The position numbers were made by a program, and so were the translations under genes. This document shows, in pieces, positions 41,921 through 50,268 of a stretch of DNA of 50,268 nt (within the stretch, counting starts at the first letter, position 1; each line of letters begins with the position of its first letter). Under the pieces are notes generated by a model. It did no database searches, had not been told where the DNA came from, and worked only from the letters and a program-made list of their open reading frames with translations. The stretch comes from Bacteriovoracaceae bacterium (GTDB lineage Bacteria; Bdellovibrionota; Bacteriovoracia; Bacteriovoracales; Bacteriovoracaceae), in the NCBI GenBank assembly GCA_029865945.1, contig JARXAH010000047.1:1-50268 (forward strand). The letters are read 5' to 3'.

Positions 41921-42884
41921 TTTTGTATTTCTTTAAATTGTTTGGATCCAAAAACCAATGAATAGTTTCTTCTAAGCCCTTTCCAAAAGTAAATTCTGAT
42001 TGGAATCCAGTAAATTTTTTAAGAAGATCATTATTGCAAAGAAGACGTTGCACCTCAGAACCGGGAGGGCGGATCCTTATAGAGTCTCTCTCTATTTCAA
42101 CATTTTCTATTTTCATAATTTTTATAATTTGATGGTAGATATCCAAAATGGAATGCTCTACGCCTGTTCCAATATTGATGACTTGCCCAATTGTTTGATC
42201 AGAGATCGCGATGGCAAGCATCGCCCTGCATGTATCAAGAACGTAATTAAAATCTCTCGTCGTCGTAACATCTCCTAATTGAATTTTTTTTCGCCCCGAT
42301 GCTAGTTGAGAGATCATAGTGGGGATGACGGCGCGTGCGGATTGTCTGGGCCCAAACGTATTAAAGGGACGTGCGATCGAAAGGGGTAATTCAAAGGAAT
42401 GGAAAAAACTCATAGCGATGGAATCGGATCCAATTTTAGACGCACTATACGGGGATTGAGGTTGCAGAGGATGTTTTTCATCGATGGGAACATAAAGAGC
42501 AGTTCCATAGACTTCACTAGTTGAGGTATGCATCACCCGCTTAACTTTATTTTTCAGAGCGGCCTGGCAAATATTTAGGGTACCATTTACGTTTGTTTCA
42601 ATATAGCTTTGCGGAGCTTTGTAAGAATAAGGTATGCCAATGAGAGCCGCCAAATGAAATATAATTTCTATTTCCTTGGTTATTTCATCACACAAAAAAG
42701 GGTCACGAACATCACCTGAAATAATTTCTAGATTGGGAAGGTGAGATAGTCCTTCAAGCCATCCCCAATAATTAAAAGAATTATAGCAAGTGAGAGCACG
42801 GACTTTATAACCTTTAGCGATGAGATGCTCAACCAAGTGAGAACCAATAAATCCATCTGCACCAGTAACTAATACATGTTTCAT
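41901..42884 (-). CDS. legB: LegB-type UDP-GlcNAc 4,6-dehydratase
   Basis: Family role: NAD-dependent soluble 4,6-dehydratase that feeds LegC. The product begins VLVTGADGFIGSHLVEHL and has CYNSFNYWGWL, typical of LegB. It continues with SGDVRDP, HLAALIGIPYSY, HTSTSEVYGTA, SPYSASKIGSD (YxxxK), ARPFNTFGPRQSARAVIP and TTTRDFNYVLDT. Length 327 aa. It overlaps legC, confirming a pair. A WbpM/PglF-type enzyme with the same reaction type is three genes away. Confidence 0.87.
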   Translation of the reverse strand: MKHVLVTGADGFIGSHLVEHLIAKGYKVRALTCYNSFNYWGWLEGLSHLPNLEIISGDVRDPFLCDEITKEIEIIFHLAALIGIPYSYKAPQSYIETNVNGTLNICQAALKNKVKRVMHTSTSEVYGTALYVPIDEKHPLQPQSPYSASKIGSDSIAMSFFHSFELPLSIARPFNTFGPRQSARAVIPTMISQLASGRKKIQLGDVTTTRDFNYVLDTCRAMLAIAISDQTIGQVINIGTGVEHSILDIYHQIIKIMKIENVEIERDSIRIRPPGSEVQRLLCNNDLLKKFTGFQSEFTFGKGLEETIHWFLDPNNLKKYKNDQYHV

Positions 42885-42905
42885 AAATCACTCAATTTTG
42901 AAAAA

Positions 42906-43904
42906 TTATCTTTCTGGGACTTTTTTTGTTCTATAAGTTAAAAATATAAAAGGCAGCACACCTAGCAAATCAAATATATAGTTGAATGCAAAGTAAATTG
43001 AAAAAACGTCTGAACCATTTTGAATTCCTACTAAACTTAAAACTTGAAAGAAGGCCAGATGACCCAGGCCAAGGCCAGAAAAAGAAATGGGCAAGGTCAT
43101 TAAAAAAATTCCGATAGGAATGACAGACATAAGTTCAAAAGGCCCGCCCAGGAAACCTGGATTGATGGAATAAATAATAAGAATAAAGGCCACCGTATTT
43201 AATATTTGAATAAAGATGCTACAAATGGCTATGCCAAAGAGATCTTTCTTGTTTCGAGAAAGTCTTAAAAAGTAGTCCTTGAAATTATCAAGTCTCCGGT
43301 GAAAGAAAATGGAACTATTGAGACTATATAATTTTTTAAATTTCCCGCCGAAGAGTACAAAAAATTTTTCTTTAAATATCACAAACAAAATTACAAAAAA
43401 GAGAACCGCAGAAAGAATATAAAAGAAACTAAAAAGCCTGGCAGAATTTTGCGAAAAAATAATAATGTATAGGCCGAAAAAAACGGAAATGGTGGCCAGA
43501 CTAATAACAGAAAATATTTTTGAAAAAACAGAGGTGTAAATACTATTATCTTTATTGATTGCCGGGTCTACCGTCATTAAATGTCTAATTCGGTAAAGCT
43601 CAGCAAAAACTGAGCTGGGCGTAACGCAATTTAAAAAACTTGATGCCCAGGAAATCGCCAACATTTTTCTCATCGAAAAATGTTTCGAAGATTTGACCTG
43701 CATCAACAGCGAAATTCTTTTCGAAGATAAGAGCAATTGCAGAAAAGCAAAAAGAAAAAAATAAAATGCTACCTTGGGATTGTTAAGGCCTATTTTGATA
43801 TTTTCTAAGTCGTATTTTTCAGTCATGACAATCCATGCCACCACCGAAAGACTAAAAATAAACTTTAAAATATAAAATTGCTTTGAGTTAATAATGGATT
43901 TCAA
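42906..43904 (-). CDS. Lysylphosphatidylglycerol synthase TM-region/flippase-like membrane protein
   Basis: Family: UPF0104/YbhN-like proteins with the MprF flippase-type domain. The 332-aa product has about eight hydrophobic segments. The family signature LPISFSGLGLGHLAFFQVLSLVG lies near the C-terminus, and SSFLNCVTPSSVFAELYR in the first third matches the usual T/PG..GGE.. region. It may move a lipid or lipid-linked sugar across the inner membrane, which would fit its place in the glycan operon, but this is inference. It is not a Wzx-type protein by sequence appearance. Confidence 0.75.
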   Translation of the reverse strand: MKSIINSKQFYILKFIFSLSVVAWIVMTEKYDLENIKIGLNNPKVAFYFFLFAFLQLLLSSKRISLLMQVKSSKHFSMRKMLAISWASSFLNCVTPSSVFAELYRIRHLMTVDPAINKDNSIYTSVFSKIFSVISLATISVFFGLYIIIFSQNSARLFSFFYILSAVLFFVILFVIFKEKFFVLFGGKFKKLYSLNSSIFFHRRLDNFKDYFLRLSRNKKDLFGIAICSIFIQILNTVAFILIIYSINPGFLGGPFELMSVIPIGIFLMTLPISFSGLGLGHLAFFQVLSLVGIQNGSDVFSIYFAFNYIFDLLGVLPFIFLTYRTKKVPER

Positions 43905-43933
43905 TTGAAAATTTCCTCTACTAAAAGCAGCAC

Positions 43934-45178
43934 TTAAAAATGAAGAAATTCACTTTCAAGGATCGATATTAACTTAGTTCTTTCAAACTCTTGTTGATAG
44001 CAATTAAGTGCATTTTTTCCAAATTCCTTAAGACGTTCTGGTGAAAGCTTTGACATGGCCAAGATAACCTCGGCCAATTTTTCTGGATGAGAGGCAGGAC
44101 AGCTCATTCCAGCATCCCAATCATTGACAATTTTTGCACCTTCTCCATTGAGAGACGCCAGCACTGCTTTCCCACTTGCTAGATAGGACTGTAACTTGCA
44201 AGGAATCGTAACTGAAAATAGATCATCATTAGTTAAACTTACTAATAAAACTTCTGCATTGTTATAGTAGTAGGGCATGCTGTCCACGGGCTTTCTGCCC
44301 ATAAAATGAAAATGATTACTCAAATTTAATTTTGCCACTTCTGATTCTGCCCATGATTTCATGACTCCATCACCTAAAATGACAAAATGAATATGATGAT
44401 GTTGTTGATTTCTTAAAATTTCAGCTGATTTAATGATCGTTTCAAAGTCTTGAGCAGAGCCGATATTGCCCGCAAACATCACTCTAAAACCACTTTGGGG
44501 CAATTGGGGGTCAAAGAATTTTTTGTTTTGTTTGTACTGGGATTCTGAGCTTTCTTCAATATCACTAAAACATGGCTCGGCCCACTGGGGCCAATAACTA
44601 ATTTTAGAAAGTGGGTATCCCATTTTGGTAATTCTAGGAATAAAGCCTTTTGAGGTGACTAAAATTTTATCGGTATTTTGATAAATCCATTTCACCAAGC
44701 TACTCACGGCCTGCAATATTTTTTTGTTGGAGACAGCTTTGGTAGCAATCAAGCTTTCTGGCCATAAATCTGTAACCCACATCACCATGGGTATTTTTTT
44801 CAATCGTTTTAAAAAGATAGCAGGGATAGCTGACGTAATGGGTGACAATTGATAGACAAAAATTTTATCGAATTTCCCTCTCACTAAAAAAGGGGCCATC
44901 AAAGTTGCATTAATAAAAAATGACAAGTAGTTTAAAACGAGTTTAATGCTTTTATTTTTCCCTCGGGGGATTAAGGGAATGCGAATGACTTTAACTTTTC
45001 CGTAATATTCAGTCTTAGGAAAAAATCCAGAGTATCCTTGATATAAACTGCCTTCTGGGTAATTGGGAAATCCAGTAAGGACCGTAATCTCGTGACCACG
45101 ATTTGCTAACTCTTCACTCAAATCATTGATCTTGAAAGGTTCCGGCCAATAATATTGGGTGACGATTAGGATTTTCAT
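43934..45178 (-). CDS. wbuB: WbuB-like family 4 glycosyltransferase
   Basis: Family role: cytoplasmic GT-B glycosyltransferase; WbuB is linked to L-FucNAc transfer in O-antigen clusters. The start ILIVTQYYWPEPFKINDLSEEL, then VLTGFPNYPEG and WVTDLWPES, match this group. The donor domain has RVMFAGNIGSAQDFETIIK, FVILGDG and LQSYLASGKAVLASLNGEGA. Length 414 aa. It directly follows wbjD by 5 bp, the same order as in L-FucNAc loci. Confidence 0.85.
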   Translation of the reverse strand: MKILIVTQYYWPEPFKINDLSEELANRGHEITVLTGFPNYPEGSLYQGYSGFFPKTEYYGKVKVIRIPLIPRGKNKSIKLVLNYLSFFINATLMAPFLVRGKFDKIFVYQLSPITSAIPAIFLKRLKKIPMVMWVTDLWPESLIATKAVSNKKILQAVSSLVKWIYQNTDKILVTSKGFIPRITKMGYPLSKISYWPQWAEPCFSDIEESSESQYKQNKKFFDPQLPQSGFRVMFAGNIGSAQDFETIIKSAEILRNQQHHHIHFVILGDGVMKSWAESEVAKLNLSNHFHFMGRKPVDSMPYYYNNAEVLLVSLTNDDLFSVTIPCKLQSYLASGKAVLASLNGEGAKIVNDWDAGMSCPASHPEKLAEVILAMSKLSPERLKEFGKNALNCYQQEFERTKLISILESEFLHF

Positions 45179-45183
45179 GAAAT

Positions 45184-46314
45184 TTATTTATCTTTTTTTC
45201 TCCAGACAACTCTGTTTATATAATCCGTATAACTTTGAATGACTTTCACCACTTGATCGGAAACTTTTTCGGATTGATAGTCTTGAACATCCAACGGGAT
45301 ATAATTGATAAATTGGTTAACTGCAATATCGATGGAATCAATCACTCTTTCTGGTGTCAGCCCAGACATGATAACTGTTCCCACATCCATTCCCTCGGGT
45401 CGCTCGTGGGCCTGTCTGATCATGATCGCTGGAAATTTTACAATGGAAGCCTCTTCAGTAATGGTACCGCTATCGGAAATGACACAGTAAGCGTCTTTTT
45501 GAAGTTTATTATAATCTAAAAATCCCATCGGTTTCATAAATTCGATATTTTTATGAAACTTTTTCTCGCCCAATAATTCAAGCTTCTTTTTAGTTCTTGG
45601 GTGCGTGGAGACGATGATTTTTTTAGAATATTTTTCTGCTACGGCATTGAGAGAATTGAGCAAATTCATAAAATTGACTTCATAGTCAATATTTTCCTCT
45701 CGGTGAGCACTGACAATAAAGTAGTCTTTAGCTTTTAGATTTAATGTATCCAATATCTTACTTTTGTCGATCATCGGCCCGTAATGTTTTAAAACCTCTT
45801 TCATTGGACTTCCAGATTTTATAATTAATTCTGGTCTAACGCCCTCAGAGATGAGGTATCTTCTGGAATGTTCCGAATGCACAAAATTTATGTCAGATAA
45901 GTGATCAACAATTTTACGATTAATTTCTTCTGGAACTCTTTGATCAAAGCATCTATTTCCCGCTTCCATGTGAAAGATGGGTATTTGTAATTTTTTAGCG
46001 GAAATAACGGCGAGACAGCTATTAGTGTCACCATAAAGAAGTAGTGCATCAGGCCTTTCTTTTTGCATTAACTCATCAGATTTTGCAATGACCTGGGCAA
46101 TGGTTTGAGAAGCAGACTCACGGGCGGCCTCTAAAAAAAAATTAGGAGACCTTACACCCAATTCATTAAAGAATACTTCGTTTAACTCGTAGTCGTAATT
46201 TTGACCAGTGTGAACTAATACGTGGTTAAAATATTTATCTAAAAGAAAAATAATTCTACTGAGCTTTATAATCTCAGGCCTCGTTCCAACAATTGTCATC
46301 ACTTTTAAAGACAT
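45184..46314 (-). CDS. wbjD: UDP-N-acetyl-L-fucosamine synthase / UDP-HexNAc 2-epimerase
   Basis: Family role: WecB-like C2 epimerase, last step to UDP-L-FucNAc. The product has VGTRPEIIKLSR, LVHTGQNYDYELNEVFF, LLYGDTNSCL, HMEAGNRCFDQRVPEEINR, SAHREENID, DSGTITEEAS and RQAHERPEGMDVG. GNRCFDQRVPEE and HERPEGMD are typical of the WbjD/FnlC branch rather than plain WecB. Length 376 aa. Operon order wbjB, reductase, wbjD, wbuB supports this. Confidence 0.88.
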   Translation of the reverse strand: MSLKVMTIVGTRPEIIKLSRIIFLLDKYFNHVLVHTGQNYDYELNEVFFNELGVRSPNFFLEAARESASQTIAQVIAKSDELMQKERPDALLLYGDTNSCLAVISAKKLQIPIFHMEAGNRCFDQRVPEEINRKIVDHLSDINFVHSEHSRRYLISEGVRPELIIKSGSPMKEVLKHYGPMIDKSKILDTLNLKAKDYFIVSAHREENIDYEVNFMNLLNSLNAVAEKYSKKIIVSTHPRTKKKLELLGEKKFHKNIEFMKPMGFLDYNKLQKDAYCVISDSGTITEEASIVKFPAIMIRQAHERPEGMDVGTVIMSGLTPERVIDSIDIAVNQFINYIPLDVQDYQSEKVSDQVVKVIQSYTDYINRVVWRKKDK

Positions 46315-46332
46315 GCTATCAAACCTCTAAAA

Positions 46333-47394
46333 TTATCGTAAAAATTCACCATCAGTTACAATATTTTGACCGATCAAAAGATTATTTTCTTTTAAATATT
46401 CCCAAGTTTTTTCTGGTCCCATTAAATCTGTTCCTGAAGAATACTCAGAAGTTAATGGGCCGACCTTAAATTCTTTAACGAGTTCAGGCAACATCGGTCG
46501 AATAGAATAAAATTCTCCGGTCTCATAGGCACGGGGGGCCTCTTCATCAGAAATCATTACTTCATCCGTTTTTTCACCTGGTCTAATTCCTGTATATGCA
46601 ATCTCGATTTTTCGGTTTTCAATTAAAGCTTTAGCCAACGTTACCATATTGGCCGCTGGTACTCGTGGAATAAAAGTTTCACCAGGTAGCGCACGATCAA
46701 TGGCGTGAAAGATCGTATCTACGGCACGATTTAAAGGAAGCAAAAAGCGAGTCATTTCGGCAGTAGTAATGGTGAGCGGGCCACCGTTTTTAATTTGTTC
46801 ATGAAATAGAGGGATGACTGACCCACGCGATGCCAAAACATTTCCATACCGAACACAAATAAATCTCGTTTCAGGACATGAAATATTGGCAGAAATAAAT
46901 ACTTTTTCCTGGATTGCCTTGGTCATTCCCATAACGTTGACTGGCTTACAGGCCTTGTCCGTTGAGACACCGACTACTGTTTGAATCTTAAAATTATGCT
47001 CCCTGATGGCGCGCACGATATTTTCTGCCCCTTCGATATTTGTTCTCACAGCTTCGTAGGGAAAATATTCACAAGAAGGAACTTGCTTTAAAGCAGCAGC
47101 GTTAACCACAATATCAGCATTTTTTAAAAGCGATACCACAGATCCGTAGTCTCTTATATCGCCAATTCTAAATTCCAAAACATTTAAAAAATTCTTGTAG
47201 ATGAGTTCATCCGTAGAACTTTTTTTATTTAAAAATTCCAATCGCATGAAGTGTTGCTTGGCCTCATCTCTGGAAAATATAATTACCTTTTTGGGTGAGC
47301 CATTTTTGCCTTCAAGAATTCTTCTCGTAAGGACTTTACCAAGTGATCCGGTCCCGCCGGTAATAACAACTACTTTTCCTTCAAATAATTTCAC
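46333..47394 (-). CDS. wbjB: UDP-GlcNAc 4,6-dehydratase/5-epimerase (L-FucNAc pathway)
   Basis: Family role: converts UDP-GlcNAc to the 4-keto L-series intermediate (FnlA/WbjB). The sequence shows VVVITGGTGSLGKVLTRRIL, IFSRDEAKQHFMR, IGDIRDYGSVV, NAAALKQVPSCEYFP and STDKACKPVNVMGMTKAIQEK (MxxxK-type active site). RYGNVLASRGSVIPLF and GIRPGEKTDEVMI follow. Length 353 aa. It overlaps the reductase gene by 4 bp. Confidence 0.9.
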   Translation of the reverse strand: MKLFEGKVVVITGGTGSLGKVLTRRILEGKNGSPKKVIIFSRDEAKQHFMRLEFLNKKSSTDELIYKNFLNVLEFRIGDIRDYGSVVSLLKNADIVVNAAALKQVPSCEYFPYEAVRTNIEGAENIVRAIREHNFKIQTVVGVSTDKACKPVNVMGMTKAIQEKVFISANISCPETRFICVRYGNVLASRGSVIPLFHEQIKNGGPLTITTAEMTRFLLPLNRAVDTIFHAIDRALPGETFIPRVPAANMVTLAKALIENRKIEIAYTGIRPGEKTDEVMISDEEAPRAYETGEFYSIRPMLPELVKEFKVGPLTSEYSSGTDLMGPEKTWEYLKENNLLIGQNIVTDGEFLR

Positions 47395-48275
47395 AGGTAA
47401 AATTCCTTATGTTTGTAAAGTTTTGAACTTATAAATTGCTCATGCATCGTCTTTATCATCGATTCCCAATCTCGCGGTAGAAAATTTAATTTTTCTCGCA
47501 GTAATGTGGAATCTAAAGATCGGTTGATCACTAAATCATTGCTTTCGTTGATCTGAATTTTCTTTCCGTAAATCCTTGCAATTAAACCCAATAAATCAAA
47601 CTTGTTAATGGGATTACTAGAAAGTTGATATAAACCTGAAATTTCTCCTGACACGAAAGCTGGAAGTATTTTTTGACTAAGAATTGAGGCAATTTCCACA
47701 GTCGGAAATCCGGTATAGATGGCCTGTTTATACCCTTTACATTCAATTTTCTGACTTAAAAACCAGTCTACAAGGCTGACATTAGAATTTAATTCATGTC
47801 CTATAAAGGATGTTCGAATGGTTAAACAATTCTCACCTGAAATTTCGCCTAAATACTTTGAAAGGCCATATAAATCTCTTGCGTCAGCAATGTCGTCTTC
47901 TTTGTAATTTCCCTTAACTCCAAGGAACACGCAATCAGTACTAAAATGAACTAGCTTAACATTATGTCTCTGGCAGGACTGCGCCATGAGCTGGGGAAGT
48001 AGGGAATTGATAGCAATAGAATTGATTTTATTTTTGGGAGAGCCAATTTGTTTAATAATTCCAATACAATTCAAAGCGACATCTGGTTTAAATTCACTTA
48101 ACAACTGTTCAAATTTTTCCTCATCATGCTTTACAAAGGAAACGGTAATGCCGGTAATAAGCTCCGGATGCCAAGGATTAGATCGAACGGTGCCACGAAC
48201 TTCATGTGTTTTGCTTAGCTCGGTGTATAAAACGTGTCCAAGCATGCCACTTGCGCCAATTATAAGAATTTTCAT
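47391..48275 (-). CDS. RmlD-like SDR reductase (probable L-FucNAc pathway 4-reductase)
   Basis: Family role: NAD(P)H-dependent reduction of a 4-keto nucleotide sugar. The product has ILIIGASGMLGHVLYTEL, NCIGIIKQ, HFSTDCVFLG, YGLSKYLGE (YxxxK) and IRTSFIGHEL. At 294 aa it resembles RmlD in size and lacks the C-terminal cupin domain of classical WbjC/FnlB. Position directly before wbjB and wbjD suggests it does the FnlB-type reduction (inference). A second RmlD (rfbD) is elsewhere in the window, so this one is not needed for rhamnose. Confidence 0.75.
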   Translation of the reverse strand: MKILIIGASGMLGHVLYTELSKTHEVRGTVRSNPWHPELITGITVSFVKHDEEKFEQLLSEFKPDVALNCIGIIKQIGSPKNKINSIAINSLLPQLMAQSCQRHNVKLVHFSTDCVFLGVKGNYKEDDIADARDLYGLSKYLGEISGENCLTIRTSFIGHELNSNVSLVDWFLSQKIECKGYKQAIYTGFPTVEIASILSQKILPAFVSGEISGLYQLSSNPINKFDLLGLIARIYGKKIQINESNDLVINRSLDSTLLREKLNFLPRDWESMIKTMHEQFISSKLYKHKEFYL

Positions 48276-48439
48276 AGTAGATGATTATACTTTTCTGCCA
48301 ACAAAATATCAAAGTAAAGTTTTAAGGCGATACTTAATGGACATGACAAAGAAAAGAAACTACTAATACTTTGCTTATTATAAAAAAATCAACCAAAATT
48401 AATCCTGGACACCCACCCTAACCAAGTTGAGCAAATTTA

Positions 48440-49453
48440 ATGATTCTCTATGCATCCAATATAAGTACAGGAGGCGGAAAAATTCTGTTAGATGAAGTCA
48501 TCAGCTCATCTTACTTTGGAAAACTTGAAGTCATTTACTTAGATACTAGGTATTCACCACCTACAAACGCGACCTTGAGCAACACGAAAATAGTGTACGT
48601 AAAACCGAAGCTAATTCACAGAATTTGGTCTCAAATAATGCTTTACCAGTCCTCAAGAGAAAATCCCAACTCCACGGTGGTCTGCTTTGGAAATCTTCCC
48701 CCTCTTTTTAAACTAAGTTCAAAAACAATCGTCTACCTTCAAAACGCTTTTATTTTGCCAGGAATTGCTTCACCTAAAGATAATATCAAGACTTTTTCAA
48801 GAATATTGTTTGAAAAGTTGTGGTTCAAAATTTTTATTCATAATGCAACAGAGATATGGGTTCAAACTAAGTGGATGAAAAATGTTTTAGAAGAGAACAT
48901 CATAAAACCAGTATTACTAAAACCAATCATCCCTTTGATTAAGTATAAAAATATTCCTCTTACCGAGAGTGGTGAACTCAAAAAATCTATCGACTTCATA
49001 TCCATCACTGGTGCTTATAGACACAAAAATCTCATACAACTACTTGAAGCCATCCTAGAATCAAATATTGTTGACAAAAAATTTGTGATTGTGACTGATT
49101 TTGTGAATTGCAAAATAAACAACATGGCCAAAGAAATAAGAAAAAGAAACATCCAACTAGATCTGAGAATCCATGTTGAAAGAAATGAAATTTATAAATT
49201 GCTTTCACATAGCAAGTGCATGATCATTACGAGTTCCATAGAATCATTTTGCTTGCCGCTTCATGAATCCATGCACTTTAATTTGGACTTAATCGCGCCT
49301 CATTTACCTTTTATTTTAGAGTACAAGACCCCTGACATAACCATCGATCCCCTATCCAAGGAATCAATTAAAGTTGCATTAATTCAGTATATTGAACCGC
49401 AAAAGAAATTGCATTCAGAAGATAGGAAATTGAAAAATGGAATCACCCGCTAG
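48440..49453 (+). CDS. GT-B glycosyltransferase (family 1/4-like)
   Basis: Family role: glycosyl transfer in surface polysaccharide assembly, cytoplasmic. It starts MILYASNISTGGGKILLDEV, with the GGG loop of GT-B enzymes. The donor domain shows ISITGAYRHKNLIQLLEAIL and ITSSIESFCLPLHESMHF, the latter corresponding to the family E-x7-E motif. Length 337 aa. There is no clear Shine-Dalgarno. The stop overlaps that of the convergent oxygenase gene in a CTAG. Donor and acceptor unknown. Confidence 0.75.
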   Translation: MILYASNISTGGGKILLDEVISSSYFGKLEVIYLDTRYSPPTNATLSNTKIVYVKPKLIHRIWSQIMLYQSSRENPNSTVVCFGNLPPLFKLSSKTIVYLQNAFILPGIASPKDNIKTFSRILFEKLWFKIFIHNATEIWVQTKWMKNVLEENIIKPVLLKPIIPLIKYKNIPLTESGELKKSIDFISITGAYRHKNLIQLLEAILESNIVDKKFVIVTDFVNCKINNMAKEIRKRNIQLDLRIHVERNEIYKLLSHSKCMIITSSIESFCLPLHESMHFNLDLIAPHLPFILEYKTPDITIDPLSKESIKVALIQYIEPQKKLHSEDRKLKNGITR

Positions 49454-50235
49454 TTAAATTTTCTGGATTTATTGCCTTTCTTGTCATGAAGATTTTTCTT
49501 AACCCACAATGCGCTGTGAGGATCTTTAACTACTATTTGATTTTCTGGACAACTATCTTTGGTATAATAATAAAGAATAATCGATTTCCTAAAATCTCCC
49601 TCAGGAAAATTCACAATTTCTGGCACCCCATGAAAACTCAGATCGTGAGAATTAAAAATAACTAACCGATTAAAAATGGGCCCAATTTTTTTAATACAGT
49701 TCAAACCCGTCGTATCATAAATACAAAATTCCCCTTTCCAATGACTTTCCCAATTTTTATTTAAAAACAAAATGGCATTCATTCTTCGATTCAAACCTGT
49801 GGCATCATGATAGTTTCCATCAACGTGTACATCTAAAATTCCGCCTGGCATCATTGCGTTCAGTCCACCGCCAGTGAAATAAGGGTCTGGAATAAGTTTT
49901 TTAATTCCCATTCGCTCGGACATCGCCTCAAGAAAAATAGAGGAGTTCAAAATTCGCACCACTTCCAGCGAACCCTCGGGAATATCAAACTCTGACTTCC
50001 AAGTCGTTCTCAATTTAATTTCAATATCGATGTCATTATTTTTTTCCCAAATTTGACTATCAATAGACGTAAAATTTTCCAGTGCCTTATGGGCAACTTC
50101 TTCAGGAAAAAAATTATCGATCACAATATGTTTATAAGGTTCATTGAAAAATTGCTGATCGGTTTTTGCTTGAATGATTTTTTCAGCACTTTGCAAAGCA
50201 ATCTCTTTCAATTCTTTTTGTGAAAAAAATTTCAT
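49450..50235 (-). CDS. 2-oxoglutarate/Fe(II)-dependent oxygenase
   Basis: Family role: Fe(II)/2OG dioxygenase (prolyl-4-hydroxylase-like), usually hydroxylating a small molecule, peptide or sugar. The iron triad is visible as H137-x-D139 in LDVHVDGNYH and His202 in FHGVPE. Arg216 in FRKSIILYYYT is placed to bind 2-oxoglutarate. Length 261 aa. It appears complete: the ATG at 50235 is 33 bp from the window end. Its place in the glycan locus suggests a modification role, but the substrate cannot be inferred from sequence. Confidence 0.82.
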   Translation of the reverse strand: MKFFSQKELKEIALQSAEKIIQAKTDQQFFNEPYKHIVIDNFFPEEVAHKALENFTSIDSQIWEKNNDIDIEIKLRTTWKSEFDIPEGSLEVVRILNSSIFLEAMSERMGIKKLIPDPYFTGGGLNAMMPGGILDVHVDGNYHDATGLNRRMNAILFLNKNWESHWKGEFCIYDTTGLNCIKKIGPIFNRLVIFNSHDLSFHGVPEIVNFPEGDFRKSIILYYYTKDSCPENQIVVKDPHSALWVKKNLHDKKGNKSRKFN

Positions 50236-50268
50236 GATTCATCGGGACGGAACCCGGCGAATCGTACC

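Noticed and set aside
40766-42884. Complete legionaminic acid pathway
   Set aside because: Only legB and legC are present; the NeuB-like synthase, cytidylyltransferase and acetyltransferase are not in the window.

Overview
This window is an AT-rich, gene-dense piece of a Gram-negative bacterial chromosome. A Bdellovibrionota member (Bacteriovorax/Bdellovibrio-like) is the best inference, for these reasons: meso-DAP-type MurE, several lipoproteins and an outer-membrane barrel, an MglA-type Ras-like GTPase, a DksA-type regulator, ribonuclease J, a PilZ-like membrane protein and a large O-antigen-type locus. No 16S rRNA is present, so the placement is inference only.

Layout. (1) 53-4326: rsmE-prmA on the minus strand, divergent from udk-rnj on the plus strand. 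(2) 4327-7369: a structured dispersed repeat, two paralogous lipoproteins of unknown function, and a free methionine sulfoxide reductase. (3) 7383-23850: a 16.5-kb minus-strand run read as mglA, dksA-like, mtnP, then the division and cell-wall (dcw) cluster rsmH-ftsL-ftsI-murE-murF-mraY-murD-ftsW-murB-ftsQ-like-ftsA-ftsZ. Many junctions overlap by 4-8 bp. murG, murC, ddl and mraZ are absent from their usual places, and MurD has lost several signature active-site residues. (4) 23965-26858: a second, inverted copy of the repeat, then recR, ebfC, dnaX and the 4.5S SRP RNA gene with its promoter. (5) 26850-32668: a DCC-family protein, a CPBP protease, tRNA-Ser(GGA), tadA, a PilZ-like membrane protein, ung, an outer-membrane barrel protein, and a lipoprotein carrying an in-frame hexanucleotide tandem repeat. 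(6) 32842-50235: a surface-polysaccharide locus.

The polysaccharide locus holds the complete dTDP-L-rhamnose set (rfbB, rfbA, rfbC, rfbD) on the plus strand. A minus-strand operon carries UDP-N-acetyl-L-fucosamine genes (wbjB, a reductase, wbjD, a wbuB-like transferase), a flippase-like membrane protein, legB and legC, a WbpM/PglF-type dehydratase and an initiating sugar-phosphate transferase. Further glycosyltransferases, a galE-like epimerase and a 2OG-Fe(II) oxygenase surround them. No wzx, wzy or ABC exporter is visible, so the locus probably continues past the right edge.

The items most worth a second look are: the two-copy palindromic element with covarying terminal stems (4392-4513 and 23965-24109); the MurD with a degenerate P-loop and metal-binding motif; the missing murG/murC; the inverted-repeat structure between murF and mraY; and the hexanucleotide repeat tract in a surface lipoprotein. 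No CRISPR array, prophage or insertion-sequence transposase was seen.
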